NCBI GenBank assembly: GCA_964553925.1
Contig: CAZKNR010000133.1
Span: forward strand, 7,405 to 71,404
Source: DAISKN01 sp964553925
GTDB taxonomy: Bacteria > Acidobacteriota > Vicinamibacteria > Marinacidobacterales > SMYC01
Length of the DNA stretch: 64,000 bases
Direction of reading: 5' to 3'
Position numbers and translations under genes: made by a program. Positions 24,879 to 33,654 of the stretch are shown piece by piece (the first letter of the stretch is position 1; each line of letters begins with the position of its first letter). The notes beneath the pieces are model-generated. The model was not told the DNA's origin. It ran no database searches and saw nothing but the letters and a program-made list of their open reading frames with translations.

Positions 24879-25693
24879 GTGGACTCCGCCCCGCTTTCTG
24901 AAAAGAGGCGCTGGACGTGGATGGGCCCGAAATGGTTCTGCTGAAAGATTCGGATCTCGCGCAGACGCGTGAGCTCCAGAATCGCGAGAAAGGTCACGAT
25001 CACCGTTGCCCGATCGCAGGCTTCCTCGAAGAGGTCGACGAAAAACGACTGCGCTCCGGGAGAGAGGCGCTCCTTCACGCGATCGATCATCTCTTCGATC
25101 GAGATCACCTCCCGCTCGTAGACGAGGTCGACCCTCTGCCGGACTCGTTCGAGAACATCGCGAAACGCGCTGAAGAGCTCGAAGAGGTCCACCTCGACGA
25201 GGCCTTCCACGGGCGTTTCGGCGTGGCCGTTCGTTCCCTCGAGGGCGCGCATCGCATCCTCGGGCCGGATCCAGATCGCCGCGCGCACCTCCTCCTGCTG
25301 GTGGAGCTGCTGCGCCGCCTCTTTGTAGCGCTGGTACTCGAGGAGCCTCGCCACCAGCTCGTTTCTCGGGTCTTCGCCGAGGTCGTCCGTGGTTCCGTCC
25401 TCGTGGGGCGGAGGCAGCAGCATCTTCGACTTGATGTGGATGAGCGTCGCCGCCATCACCAGGAACTCACTCGCGAGGTCGATGTTGAGCTCCTCCATCA
25501 AATCGAGCGTCTCCAGATACTGCTTGGTGATCTCGGCGATGGGGATGTCGTAGATATCCACCTCGTTCTTGCGAATGAGGTGCAGAAGAAGCTCCATCGG
25601 CCCGTCGAAGACCGGAAGCCGCACGTGGTAGCGGGGCTCGATCGAACCGTCTTCGTCGGCCGAAGGGCCCAGATAAAGCTCGGTCATGCTCAT
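24875..25693 (-). CDS. scpA: Segregation and condensation protein A (kleisin)
   Basis: The 272-residue kleisin subunit has the N-terminal SMC-neck-binding segment VFDGPMELLLHLIRKNEVDIYDIPI with ITKQYLETLDLM, an acidic middle region and a C-terminal winged helix with TFLAILELTRLREIRIFQQ. The ATG at 25693 overlaps the trpS stop as ATGA; an ATG at 25687 is two codons on. It bridges the SMC heads together with ScpB, whose gene follows directly. Confidence 0.95.
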   Translation of the reverse strand: MSMTELYLGPSADEDGSIEPRYHVRLPVFDGPMELLLHLIRKNEVDIYDIPIAEITKQYLETLDLMEELNIDLASEFLVMAATLIHIKSKMLLPPPHEDGTTDDLGEDPRNELVARLLEYQRYKEAAQQLHQQEEVRAAIWIRPEDAMRALEGTNGHAETPVEGLVEVDLFELFSAFRDVLERVRQRVDLVYEREVISIEEMIDRVKERLSPGAQSFFVDLFEEACDRATVIVTFLAILELTRLREIRIFQQNHFGPIHVQRLFSESGAEST

Positions 25694-26691
25694 AGCTCGA
25701 TGGGCGGCGGTAGTTTCACCGCCGAGCGAACATCGTTCATCGTCGCTTCCGTCACTTCCCGGGCGCGGCGCGCGCCCTCGAGAAAGATGTCGCGCACGTC
25801 GTTCGGGCGCTTCTCGTAGTCCCGGCGCCTTTCGCTGATGGGCGCGATGCGGGCGACGAGGTGGTCGGCGAGGGCGTTCTTGCACTCGATGCAGCCGATG
25901 CCCGCCGTTTTGCAGCCCTCGGTCGCCCAGGCACGGGTCTCTTCCGTCGAGAAGACTTTGTGAAGATCGAAGACCGGACACACAGCCGGATCCCCGGGGT
26001 CGGTCCTGAGCTTCCTCGCGGGGTCCGTGATCATGGTCTTGAGCTTCTGGCGGACGGACTTCTCGTCCTCGCCGAGATTGATGGTGTTGCCGTAGCTCTT
26101 CGACATCTTGCGGCCGTCGGTTCCGGGAAGCTTCGGCGTCGGGGTAAGCCGGACGTCGGGCTCGGGCAGCACCGGTCCATAGAAATTATTGAAGCGGCGG
26201 GCGATCTCCCGGGTGAGCTCGACGTGGGGCTTCTGGTCTTCCCCCACCGGGACGAAGTCGGCGCGATAGATGAGGATGTCCGCCGATTGCAGCAGGGGAT
26301 ACCCGAGAAACCCGTAGGTGTTCAGGTCCTTCTCCCGCAGCTGCTCGATCTGCTCTTTGTAAGTCGGAACCCGCTCGAGCCAGGGGAGAGGGACGACCAT
26401 CGAGAGCAGCAAGTGGAGCTCCGCGTGCGCGGGAACGTGCGACTGGACGAAGAGCGTCGAGCGGTTCGGGTCGAGCCCGACCGCGAGAAAGTCGAGCGCG
26501 AGCTCCCGGATGTTGTTCCGAAGCTCCGAGGTATTGGCGTAGTCCGTCGTGAGCGCGTGCCAATCGACGATGGGGTAGAAGCAGTCGAACTCGTCCTGCA
26601 TCGCGACCCAGTTGTCGAAGGCTCCTACCAGGTGGCCGAGGTGGGCGGGCCCCGTGGGCCGCATGCCGGAAAGAACTCGTTTTTTCCCCAT
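25690..26691 (-). CDS. trpS: Tryptophanyl-tRNA synthetase
   Basis: The 333-residue class I aminoacyl-tRNA synthetase charges tRNA-Trp. It has the HIGH-type motif GPAHLGHLVGAFDNW and the KMSKS motif DGRKMSKSYGNTI, plus DWHALTTDYANT. The GGAG Shine-Dalgarno is directly adjacent to the ATG, which is unusually close. The C-terminal region contains an unusual CIECK segment. The stop overlaps the scpA start. Confidence 0.94.
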   Translation of the reverse strand: MGKKRVLSGMRPTGPAHLGHLVGAFDNWVAMQDEFDCFYPIVDWHALTTDYANTSELRNNIRELALDFLAVGLDPNRSTLFVQSHVPAHAELHLLLSMVVPLPWLERVPTYKEQIEQLREKDLNTYGFLGYPLLQSADILIYRADFVPVGEDQKPHVELTREIARRFNNFYGPVLPEPDVRLTPTPKLPGTDGRKMSKSYGNTINLGEDEKSVRQKLKTMITDPARKLRTDPGDPAVCPVFDLHKVFSTEETRAWATEGCKTAGIGCIECKNALADHLVARIAPISERRRDYEKRPNDVRDIFLEGARRAREVTEATMNDVRSAVKLPPPIEL

Positions 26692-26729
26692 CTCCTTCGT
26701 TGCCGAGCGATGCTAGCACAAAGCTCACA

Positions 26730-28616
26730 TCACTTAATGCGCTGGGGCCCCACCCCCAGCGCTCTCGCTCCGGGACTCGCTTCGCTCGCCCTGCGCTCGG
26801 GCTGAGGGCTCATCTCTTGGACGTGCCGATAGACCTGCTCTCCGAGCTTTTCTCCCAGCACCTCCTTTAGATCCGCTAGCTCCGCGGCCTTGACCCCCTT
26901 CAGGCTTTTGAACCGGATGAGGAGTTTTTTGCGTTTCCGGGGCCCGATCCCCGGAATGGTGTCGAGAGAGGATCTCAGGTCCCGCGCCTTTCTCTGCTGG
27001 CGATGGAAAGTCACGGCGAACCGGTGGGCCTCGTCCCTGGTCCGTTGAAGAAGCTGAAGCGCGGGCGAGTGGTGGTCGAGCATCAGAGGCTCGGGCTGTC
27101 CTGGGCGGAAGATCCATTCTTCTTTCTTCGCCAGGCTCACCGTCGGCAGATGCGAAAGACCCAGCTCCTCCAGGCCCTCGAGCGCGGCGCCGAGCTGTCC
27201 CTTCCCGCCGTCGATCAGCACGAGATCCGGAAGCTCCGCCCCTTCCTCGAGAAGCCGGCGGTAGCGCCTCATCACCACCTCGCGCATGGCAGCGAAGTCG
27301 TCGGGCTTGCCTTTCTCGAGACTCCGGATTTTGAACTTGCGATAGTCGCTTCTCTTCGGCTGCCCGCGCTCGAAGACCACCATCGAGGCGACCACCTCGC
27401 TTCCCTGGATGTTCGAGATGTCGAAGCCTTCGATCCGCTCCGGCCGATAGGGAAGCTCGAGCACCTTCTGAAGCTCCTCGAGGCGCTGAACCGCCTGCCG
27501 CCCCTCCTCGCGGAAGTCGAGCTCGTAGGCGAGCCGGGCGTTCTTCGAGACCAGCTCCACCAGGCGCTTTTTTCCTCCTCGACGAGGCACGAGGATCTCG
27601 ACTCGGCTTTCCTTTTGGGCCGTCAGCTGCTCGGCCACCGCCTCGCGGTAGGGAAAGTCCGTCGGGATCTGGATCGTCGAAGGGAGGAAGCGGCCGAGCT
27701 CGTAGTACTGCTTCAAGCTCGCTTCCACGAGCGCGGCGTCGTCGTGAAAGTCGATGTTCTCGAGAAGGAAGCTGTCGCGGTCGACGACTTTTCCCGAACG
27801 GATCGAGAACACCTGGAGGACCGCCTGGCTTCCCTCGCGGTAGAAGCCGAAGACATCGCTCTCGTCGCCCCGGACCCCGGCCATCTTCTGCCGCGTGGCG
27901 AGGTCCTCGAGCATCCGCACGTTGTCCCGCAGGCGAGCCGCTTCCTCGAACCGCTCACCCGCAGCCTCCTCGAGCATCTTGCTCTTGAGCGATGCGATCA
28001 GATCGTCGTTCCGGCCCTCGAGAAAGAGCCGCGCGTCCTCCGCCGCTTTGCGGTACGTCTCGAGGCTCACGATGGTGTCGACGCAAGGAGCGATGCAGCG
28101 ATGGATTTGGTACTGGAGGCAGGGCCGCGGCCTCTTCCCATCGAGCTTCTCCTTGCAGTTGCGAATCCCGAAAAGCCGATGCACCAGGTTCGCCGTCTTC
28201 CGCGCGAGACTCGCGGGCACGTACGGGCCGGAATAAACGTTTCCGTCGGAGCCGGGCTGCCGTACGATGTAGAGCCGGGGGTAGCCTTCCTCGAGCGTGA
28301 GCTTCAGGTAGGGGTGGTTCTTGTCATCCCGGAGAAGGACGTTGAACCGAGGCTTGTGGGTCTTGATGAGGCTGTTCTCGAGAACGAGTGCCTCGCGCTC
28401 GGTGTCGGTGACCACGATCTCGACGTCCTCGACGCGGTCCACGAGGCGATCGAGACGAGGGCTATCGATCCGCGCTTCCTGGAAGTAGGACCGGACCCGG
28501 CTCCGGAGCGACCGCGCTTTTCCGACGTAGAGGATCTCCGCGCCGTGGCCCTTGAAGAGATAGACCCCCGCTGATCGGGGAAGTTCCTCGAGCTTCTTGC
28601 GCAGGTCGGCGCCCAT
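26730..28616 (-). CDS. uvrC: Excinuclease ABC subunit C
   Basis: The 628-residue nuclease makes both incisions in nucleotide excision repair. It has the GIY-YIG domain (residues 12-95, AGVYLFKGHGAEILYVGKA), the UVR motif near residue 205, the RNase H-like endonuclease domain with IEGFDISNIQGSEVVASMVVF and LVLIDGGKGQL, and the helix-hairpin-helix IPGIGPRKRKKLL. The last 25 residues are an atypical tail, and the final 15 codons come from the palindromic element at 26738-26772, shared with rluB. Confidence 0.94.
   Translation of the reverse strand: MGADLRKKLEELPRSAGVYLFKGHGAEILYVGKARSLRSRVRSYFQEARIDSPRLDRLVDRVEDVEIVVTDTEREALVLENSLIKTHKPRFNVLLRDDKNHPYLKLTLEEGYPRLYIVRQPGSDGNVYSGPYVPASLARKTANLVHRLFGIRNCKEKLDGKRPRPCLQYQIHRCIAPCVDTIVSLETYRKAAEDARLFLEGRNDDLIASLKSKMLEEAAGERFEEAARLRDNVRMLEDLATRQKMAGVRGDESDVFGFYREGSQAVLQVFSIRSGKVVDRDSFLLENIDFHDDAALVEASLKQYYELGRFLPSTIQIPTDFPYREAVAEQLTAQKESRVEILVPRRGGKKRLVELVSKNARLAYELDFREEGRQAVQRLEELQKVLELPYRPERIEGFDISNIQGSEVVASMVVFERGQPKRSDYRKFKIRSLEKGKPDDFAAMREVVMRRYRRLLEEGAELPDLVLIDGGKGQLGAALEGLEELGLSHLPTVSLAKKEEWIFRPGQPEPLMLDHHSPALQLLQRTRDEAHRFAVTFHRQQRKARDLRSSLDTIPGIGPRKRKKLLIRFKSLKGVKAAELADLKEVLGEKLGEQVYRHVQEMSPQPERRASEASPGARALGVGPQRIK
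26738..26772. repeat. Copy 2 of the dispersed GC-rich palindromic element (uvrC 3' end)
   Basis: Arms GCGCTGGGG (26739-26747) and CCCCAGCGC (26754-26762) flank the same CCCCAC loop. Relative to copy 1 both arms changed in a compensating way, so base pairing is kept. Confidence 0.85.
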
Positions 28617-28654
28617 CGACGTTCCATTCTACTGTGTAGCCGGCGCGTCTCGGC

Positions 28655-28945
28655 TCAGCTCGGTCGATAGCAGGTGAGGAGTTTCAGGCGCTCCATGCGT
28701 GCGAAATCACCGTCCAGGGACCAGACGAGGGCGTCCTTTTCCGCAGCGAGCGCGCCGATGAGGAGATCGGCGAAACCGAAGCGATCGCCCGCGCGATTCA
28801 CCCAATCATCGATGAGCTCCCATGTCCCTTCAGCGGGAAAGAATACCGGCAGCACCGAAAGCAACTTCCGGAGGCGCCCTCGGTCCTGCCGGGAAGCGCT
28901 TGAAGTATTCAGTTGTTCTGCGCCGCACTCGACTTCGGGCAGGGC
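28655..28945 (-). pseudogene. 5'-truncated VapC-type PIN-domain toxin gene
   Basis: After the stop of the radical SAM gene the same frame is open for about 95 codons to a TGA at 28655. The peptide matches the C-terminal two thirds of a VapC PIN domain: RLRKLLSVLPVFFP, then GFADLLIGALAAEKDALVWS with its conserved Asp, and SLDGDFARM with the last acidic residues. The N-terminal strand carrying the first catalytic Asp is missing and there is no ATG before 28864 (only TTG). No VapB antitoxin gene is present. It is most likely a decayed toxin-antitoxin remnant. Confidence 0.65.
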
Positions 28946-29998
28946 TTAACGGCCGAGTTGGGTCGGCTGAGGCTCGAGAGAGGAGTCGGCGCGAGCCGGA
29001 GACGGGTTGACGAGATCTTTCGGCCGGCGCGACACGTAAGGGTCCCCCGACTGCGGGGAGCGCCAGTTGTCGAAGAGTCCCACGATTTGGACGCAGGCGA
29101 TGGTGCAGTAGCGGGCGCAGGTCTTGGGCTTGTCGAACTCGCGCCGCAGGTCTTCGCGGGTGTAGTCGACGAGGGGAACGCCCGGATATCCCCTCTGCTG
29201 CGAGCAGAGGTGGACCTTCCCGTCCTCGCAGATATAAAGGTAGCGGCCGCCCGCGCGGCAGCGCCAGTTGTGAGGCCGGCCGTGCGCCAGGTTCTCGCGA
29301 AACCCGAGAAATCTGGCGTAGCTCTTTTTTCCGTGCGCCCGAAGCCGATCGTAGACCGACATCTCTTTCGGTCCCAGGGGAACGAGCTTTCCCGAGCCGT
29401 CGTGGATGATTCCGAGAGTGGTGGAAAACCCGAGAGCGATCGCGCGCTCGGCCACGGTGACCGCATCCTCCGGATCCTTGATGCCGCTTCCGATGACGGA
29501 GTTGATGTTCACGTAGAAGTGGGCATGCTCCGCCAGGTTCTGGAGTTTCTGATCGAGGACCTTGAGCGACTTTTTGGACACGTCGTCGGGGTCCACGTTG
29601 TCGATGCTGATCTGAAGGTGCTGGAGTCCCGCCCGGTTCAGACTCTCGATCCTCGAAGGCGTCAGGAAGTAGCCGTTGGTGATGAGACCCGCGATCATGC
29701 CGTTCTTTCGGATCCTGCGGATGATCTCGTCGAGCTCGGGGTGAAGCGTCGGCTCGCCTCCGCTGATGGTCACGATCGCCGTCCCGAGCTTCCCCAGATG
29801 GTCGATCCTGCGGTTCATCTCCTCGAGGGGGACCGGGGCCGAGAAGTCGTCGAACTCGTTGCAGTAGGTGCAGGCTAGATTGCACCGCCGCATGGGGATG
29901 ATGTGGGCCAGGATGGGATGCCGGGTCGAAGCCAGGCCCTTCGCGATCATCCAGAGCTCCCGCAGGCGGGTCTGGGCTCGCGAGGGATGAAAGCGCAT
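28946..29998 (-). CDS. Radical SAM protein with C-terminal auxiliary cysteines
   Basis: The 350-residue protein has the radical SAM cluster motif CNLACTYC (CxxxCxxC) at residues 39-46, then the GGEP motif TISGGEPTLHPELDEI and the ISIDNVDPDD segment. The C-terminal part has cysteines (WRCRAGGRYLYICEDGKVHLC, CARYCTIACVQ) like a SPASM/Twitch auxiliary cluster site. The overall form is like HpnH or MoaA relatives that build or modify small molecules or peptides. No substrate peptide gene is evident. It follows lolA with only one base between, so the two are probably co-transcribed. The exact reaction is unknown. Confidence 0.82.
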   Translation of the reverse strand: MRFHPSRAQTRLRELWMIAKGLASTRHPILAHIIPMRRCNLACTYCNEFDDFSAPVPLEEMNRRIDHLGKLGTAIVTISGGEPTLHPELDEIIRRIRKNGMIAGLITNGYFLTPSRIESLNRAGLQHLQISIDNVDPDDVSKKSLKVLDQKLQNLAEHAHFYVNINSVIGSGIKDPEDAVTVAERAIALGFSTTLGIIHDGSGKLVPLGPKEMSVYDRLRAHGKKSYARFLGFRENLAHGRPHNWRCRAGGRYLYICEDGKVHLCSQQRGYPGVPLVDYTREDLRREFDKPKTCARYCTIACVQIVGLFDNWRSPQSGDPYVSRRPKDLVNPSPARADSSLEPQPTQLGR

Positions 29999-29999
29999 C

Positions 30000-30665
30000 T
30001 CAGTTCCGAATGATCTCGACGTTCGGAGGCAGTTTCAACTCGAACGTGCCCCCCGGGAGATCGCGGTTCAAGACCACGTTCTCGAAACGGATGTCCGCAC
30101 GGTTGCGGTTAGGCTGGTGGAACACGGAGCGCACCGGGGTCCAGGTCTTCTTGTCGAGGGTGAGCTCGATCTTGGTGAAGAGCGACGCCTGCGAATCCGG
30201 TTTGGGCACGAGGGAGAGGGTCACGGTGGAATCCGTCTCTTCCACCAGGCCCACGTCGTAGCTCTCCCGGATCTTTTCGTTTCCGCTCCCGAATCCGATG
30301 AGGAGGTCGGCGCCGCCGCTCGAAGCCCCCTTGCCGCGCCGGAATTCATGCACCTGGTGGGCGGCGGGGTTATAGACCCGGACCAGATCGTCTTTCACCA
30401 CGAGCACCTTCTCGCGGGGAGGCGCGTGCTCCCAGCGGATGCGGCCCGGCACCGCGAGAGAGAGCTTTCCGCGCGTCTCCTCCTGGTCCTTGAGAAGATA
30501 GTCGTGATCCGTCTGGATGAAATCCGCGGTCATGGTTTTGAGGCGCTTTCCCGCCTTGTCCATCTCGGCGAGGACTTCGTCCAGGCGCTCAGCGCGAGCG
30601 GAAGAGGCGGAGAGCACCGACAGCGCGAAGGCAAAGGCGACGAGTCGGAGCTCCTGCATCGACAT
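30000..30665 (-). CDS. lolA: Outer-membrane lipoprotein carrier protein LolA-like
   Basis: The 221-residue periplasmic protein has a signal peptide ending near SSARAERL. The mature part matches the LolA/LolB half-barrel: MTADFIQTDHDY, GKLSLAVPGRIRWEHAPPREK, DLVRVYNPAAHQV and the C-terminal ENVVLNRDLPGGTFELKLP. LolA shuttles lipoproteins from the inner to the outer membrane. An ABC ATPase and an FtsX-like permease lie immediately upstream and could be the LolCDE-type releasing complex, which is inference. ATG 30665 precedes a second ATG at 30659. Confidence 0.85.
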   Translation of the reverse strand: MSMQELRLVAFAFALSVLSASSARAERLDEVLAEMDKAGKRLKTMTADFIQTDHDYLLKDQEETRGKLSLAVPGRIRWEHAPPREKVLVVKDDLVRVYNPAAHQVHEFRRGKGASSGGADLLIGFGSGNEKIRESYDVGLVEETDSTVTLSLVPKPDSQASLFTKIELTLDKKTWTPVRSVFHQPNRNRADIRFENVVLNRDLPGGTFELKLPPNVEIIRN

Positions 30666-30687
30666 TTCCGGGACCCCTGCCTGGAGT

Positions 30688-31452
30688 CTACCGCGCGCGG
30701 CTGCGCGCCTCCCGGGACTCGCGGACGAGCTCCGGGGCTGTGCCATGGCTCGCGATCTGCCCGTCCAGCATCTCGACCGTGCGGTTTCCCATATTCGCCG
30801 CCTGGGGGTTATGGGTGATCATCACGATCGTCTGGCCCTTCTCCCGGTTCAGGTCCGCGAGGAGCCTCAGCACCTGCTCCGAGTTGCGCGAGTCGAGGTT
30901 TCCCGTGGGCTCGTCGGCGAGGATGATCGCGGGCTCGTTGACGAGCGCCCTCGCGATGGCGACCCGCTGCTGCTCTCCCACCGAGAGCTCGAGCGGTTTG
31001 AAGTCGAGCTTGTGCCGCAGGTGGACGATCTCCAGGAGATCCCCGACCTCCTGCCGGCCGATCGGCTTGCCGCCGTAAATCTGCCGCGCGATTTCGATGT
31101 TCCCCTGCACCGTGAGCGTTGTGAGAAGGTTGAACCGCTGGAACACGAAGCCGATCTTCCGGCACCGGAGCCGGGTCCTCTCGGCGTCCGAGATGGCGGC
31201 GAGATCGACGCCGTCGACGAATACGTGGCCCGACGTCGGCTGCGCGAGTCCTCCGAGGATATGAAGGAGGGTGGTTTTTCCGCATCCCGACGGGCCCATG
31301 ATCGAGACAAACTCGCCCTGCTTCACGTCGAGGTCGACTCCCTGGAGGGCCGGCACGTCGAGCGAGCCGGTGCGATAGACCTTGCGCACGGCCACGGTCC
31401 GCAGAACGCTTTGCCGTTCGGTCATGCTTCCTTCGCCGGGCGCCTCGGTCAC
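30688..31452 (-). CDS. ABC transporter ATP-binding protein (LolD/MacB type)
   Basis: The 254-residue ATPase has Walker A MGPSGCGKTTLLHILGGL, Q-loop FVFQRFNLL, ABC signature LSVGEQQRVAIARAL, Walker B IILADEPTGNLD and the H-loop ITHNP. The signature and the YRTGSLDVPALQGVDL start place it in the LolD/MacB/FtsE subgroup that serves FtsX-like permeases. Its start overlaps the stop of the permease gene (31449). An internal ATG ten codons later (SMTERQS) is an alternative start. Confidence 0.9.
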   Translation of the reverse strand: MTEAPGEGSMTERQSVLRTVAVRKVYRTGSLDVPALQGVDLDVKQGEFVSIMGPSGCGKTTLLHILGGLAQPTSGHVFVDGVDLAAISDAERTRLRCRKIGFVFQRFNLLTTLTVQGNIEIARQIYGGKPIGRQEVGDLLEIVHLRHKLDFKPLELSVGEQQRVAIARALVNEPAIILADEPTGNLDSRNSEQVLRLLADLNREKGQTIVMITHNPQAANMGNRTVEMLDGQIASHGTAPELVRESREARSRAR

Positions 31453-32555
31453 TCGAAGTTGAGCGCTTCCACCGGATCGAGCTTCGCCGCTCGATACGCG
31501 GGATAGAGCGCTCCAAGGAGCCCTCCGCCGATGCCTAGCATAGCCGAGAGGAGAAACCAGCGGGGGATCAAATCGACGGTGAGCGTGGGGAAAAAATGGA
31601 GGAGGGTCGAACGCCCGAGGACCGAGAGGAGGTACCCCGCTCCCACTCCCATGACGCAGATCAAGAACGACTCCGCCATCACCACCTTGAGGATGTAGCC
31701 CTGGCCCGCCCCGAGAGCCTTGAGGATCCCGATCTCGCGCGTCCGCTCGATGATCGTGGTGTACATCGCGAGAAGAATGACCAAGCCGCTGATGACAGCG
31801 GCGAAGAAAGACAGCGCCCGGATGAACTCCTTCAGGCCGAGCGCGTTCTCTTTCATCGCGACACTCAGGAACTCGAGCGCCGTGACCTTGTAGCCCTCGA
31901 AGCGCTTCTCGAGCTCCGCCGCCACCTTCGCCACTTCCGCGCCATCTTTCACCTTCACGAAAAAGAACGACACGTCGCCGGGCTGGGCCGTCGCCATCTG
32001 CATGTCGTCGAGCCCCATGTAGATGCGTACGCCCGCGCCCGCTCTCGGAATTCCCACGACCTCGAAGTCCCGGTTCATGATCTGGAGCTTGTCGCCGACC
32101 TTGATTTGATCCGCCTGGGAGAGAACCGTGTCCACCAGCAAGTCGCCGGGCTTCTCGAGCCCGCGTCCCTCGACGATCTCGAGCCCGCTCCCGATACGGT
32201 TGTAGCTCTCCGAGTCGATGCCGAAGATCATGACGAATTTTTGGTTGCCCTTGAGGCGGGTGACGTTATTCACCAGCACCGGCGTCACCTCCATGACCCC
32301 CGGCGTCTCCCGAAGGAGAGGCTCGAGCCGCTCGGGGAGGACTCCGGCGCTGATCGCGAGAAACGCCGAGGCGTCCGGTGCCTGGAAGAGGATGTCGGCG
32401 CCGACGTTCTGGATGCGCTTCGCGGTCTCGTCGAGGCTTCCTTGAGCGAGGCCGACCATGACCAGGACGGTCGCGACGCCGAGCGCGACGGCGAGGATCC
32501 CGACCGTGGTCCGAGTCTTGCGGTTGAAGATGTTGGCGAGCGGCAAGTTGGCCAT
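31449..32555 (-). CDS. FtsX-like ABC transporter permease (MacB/LolC type)
   Basis: The 368-residue membrane protein has an N-terminal helix (TVGILAVALGVATVLVMVGL), a periplasmic MacB-core-like domain of about 190 residues, and three C-terminal helices, including ALSFFAAVISGLVILLAMY and the cytoplasmic coupling segment TIIERTREIGILKALGAG. It ends with YPAYRAAKLDPVEALNFE, the standard FtsX-family tail. With the downstream ATPase it forms an exporter or lipoprotein-release complex, and lolA follows. Confidence 0.9.
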   Translation of the reverse strand: MANLPLANIFNRKTRTTVGILAVALGVATVLVMVGLAQGSLDETAKRIQNVGADILFQAPDASAFLAISAGVLPERLEPLLRETPGVMEVTPVLVNNVTRLKGNQKFVMIFGIDSESYNRIGSGLEIVEGRGLEKPGDLLVDTVLSQADQIKVGDKLQIMNRDFEVVGIPRAGAGVRIYMGLDDMQMATAQPGDVSFFFVKVKDGAEVAKVAAELEKRFEGYKVTALEFLSVAMKENALGLKEFIRALSFFAAVISGLVILLAMYTTIIERTREIGILKALGAGQGYILKVVMAESFLICVMGVGAGYLLSVLGRSTLLHFFPTLTVDLIPRWFLLSAMLGIGGGLLGALYPAYRAAKLDPVEALNFE

Positions 32556-32572
32556 CGTCGGCCTTCAAATTC

Positions 32573-32599
32573 CTTTCGGGCCTCTTCGGGCTTTTGGGC
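32573..32599. repeat. Tandem 9-bp repeats between the permease gene and the quinone oxidoreductase gene
   Basis: CTTTCGGGC, CTCTTCGGG and CTTTTGGGC are followed by a partial CTTCGGGCA copy, in the intergenic region upstream of two divergent genes. Confidence 0.75.
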
Positions 32600-32685
32600 C
32601 TTCGGGCAGGACTGGCAAACAGCCAATGCTAACAAAAGGTTGGCGGTAGTAGCAACTTTGCAGTAGCTTTCGGCCGGGGGTGCTC

Positions 32686-33654
32686 ATGAAAGCGATTCGC
32701 GTTCACGCGGTGGGAGGGGCGGAGGTTCTCGTTGCCGAGGAAACTCCCGCGCCGTCTCCCGGGCCCAAAGAGGCTCTGGTTCGCCTTTCGGCCGCCGGGG
32801 TCAATTTCATCGATATCTACCACCGCATCGGTCTCTATCCGCTTCCCCTGCCCTTCACTCCGGGAAACGAGGGCGCGGGTGTCGTGGAAGCCGTGGGCCC
32901 GGACGTAACGGAAGTGAAGCCGGGAGACCGCGTCGCTTACGCGATGGCCACGGGCTCCTACGCGGAGCTCGCGGTCGTGCCCGCCTGGAGGCTCGTCCCC
33001 ATCCCCGAAGCCGTGAGCTTCGAAGCCGCCGCCGCGGTGATGCTCCAGGGGATGACGGCGCACTACCTCGCGCACTCGACGTTCCCGCTCGCCCCGGGTC
33101 ACCAGGCGCTCGTCCATGCGGCGGCCGGGGGAGTCGGCCTCCTTCTGGTGCAGATGGCGAAAAAACGCGGCGCCCGCGTGCTCGGTACAGTGTCGACCGA
33201 GGCCAAAGCGGAAGCGGCGCGGCGCGCGGGAGCGGACGTAGTGATTCGCTACACGGAAGAGGACTTCGAGGCCGTCGCGCGACGCGAGACCGACGGACGC
33301 GGCCTCGACGTGGTCTACGACTCCGTGGGAAAGACGACCTTCGACAAAAGCCTTCGCGTGTTGAGGCCTCGAGGGCTCCTGGCGCTCTACGGCCAGTCGA
33401 GCGGACCGGTTCCGCCTTTCGATCCGGGCGAGCTCGCGAAGAGGGGCTCGCTATTTCTCACACGCCCGACCCTCGCCCATTACAACCTGGACCGCGCCGA
33501 GCTCCTTGCCCGCGCCGGCGACGTTCTCTCCTGGATGGAAAAGGGCGAGCTCGAGGTCAAAATCGACCGAACGCTCCCTCTAACGCAGGCGGGCGAAGCC
33601 CATCGCCTGCTCGAAAGCAGACAAACGAGCGGAAAGCTGGTTCTGCAGGTCTAA
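32686..33654 (+). CDS. qor: Zinc-independent quinone oxidoreductase (NADPH:quinone reductase family)
   Basis: The 322-residue MDR-superfamily enzyme has the QOR signature HAAAGGVGLLLVQMAKKRGA, with the AxxGxxG NADPH-binding motif, and FIDIYHRIGLYPLPLPFTPG. The structural and catalytic zinc cysteines are absent, as in Qor. The ATG at 32686 starts MKAIRVHAVGG. It converges with glcF, the last four bases overlapping. A role in one-electron-free reduction of quinones is known for the family. Confidence 0.88.
   Translation: MKAIRVHAVGGAEVLVAEETPAPSPGPKEALVRLSAAGVNFIDIYHRIGLYPLPLPFTPGNEGAGVVEAVGPDVTEVKPGDRVAYAMATGSYAELAVVPAWRLVPIPEAVSFEAAAAVMLQGMTAHYLAHSTFPLAPGHQALVHAAAGGVGLLLVQMAKKRGARVLGTVSTEAKAEAARRAGADVVIRYTEEDFEAVARRETDGRGLDVVYDSVGKTTFDKSLRVLRPRGLLALYGQSSGPVPPFDPGELAKRGSLFLTRPTLAHYNLDRAELLARAGDVLSWMEKGELEVKIDRTLPLTQAGEAHRLLESRQTSGKLVLQV

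Noticed and set aside
27003..28574. A 523-codon open frame opposite uvrC
   Set aside because: It is the mirror of the uvrC reading frame and has no recognisable domain or start signals.
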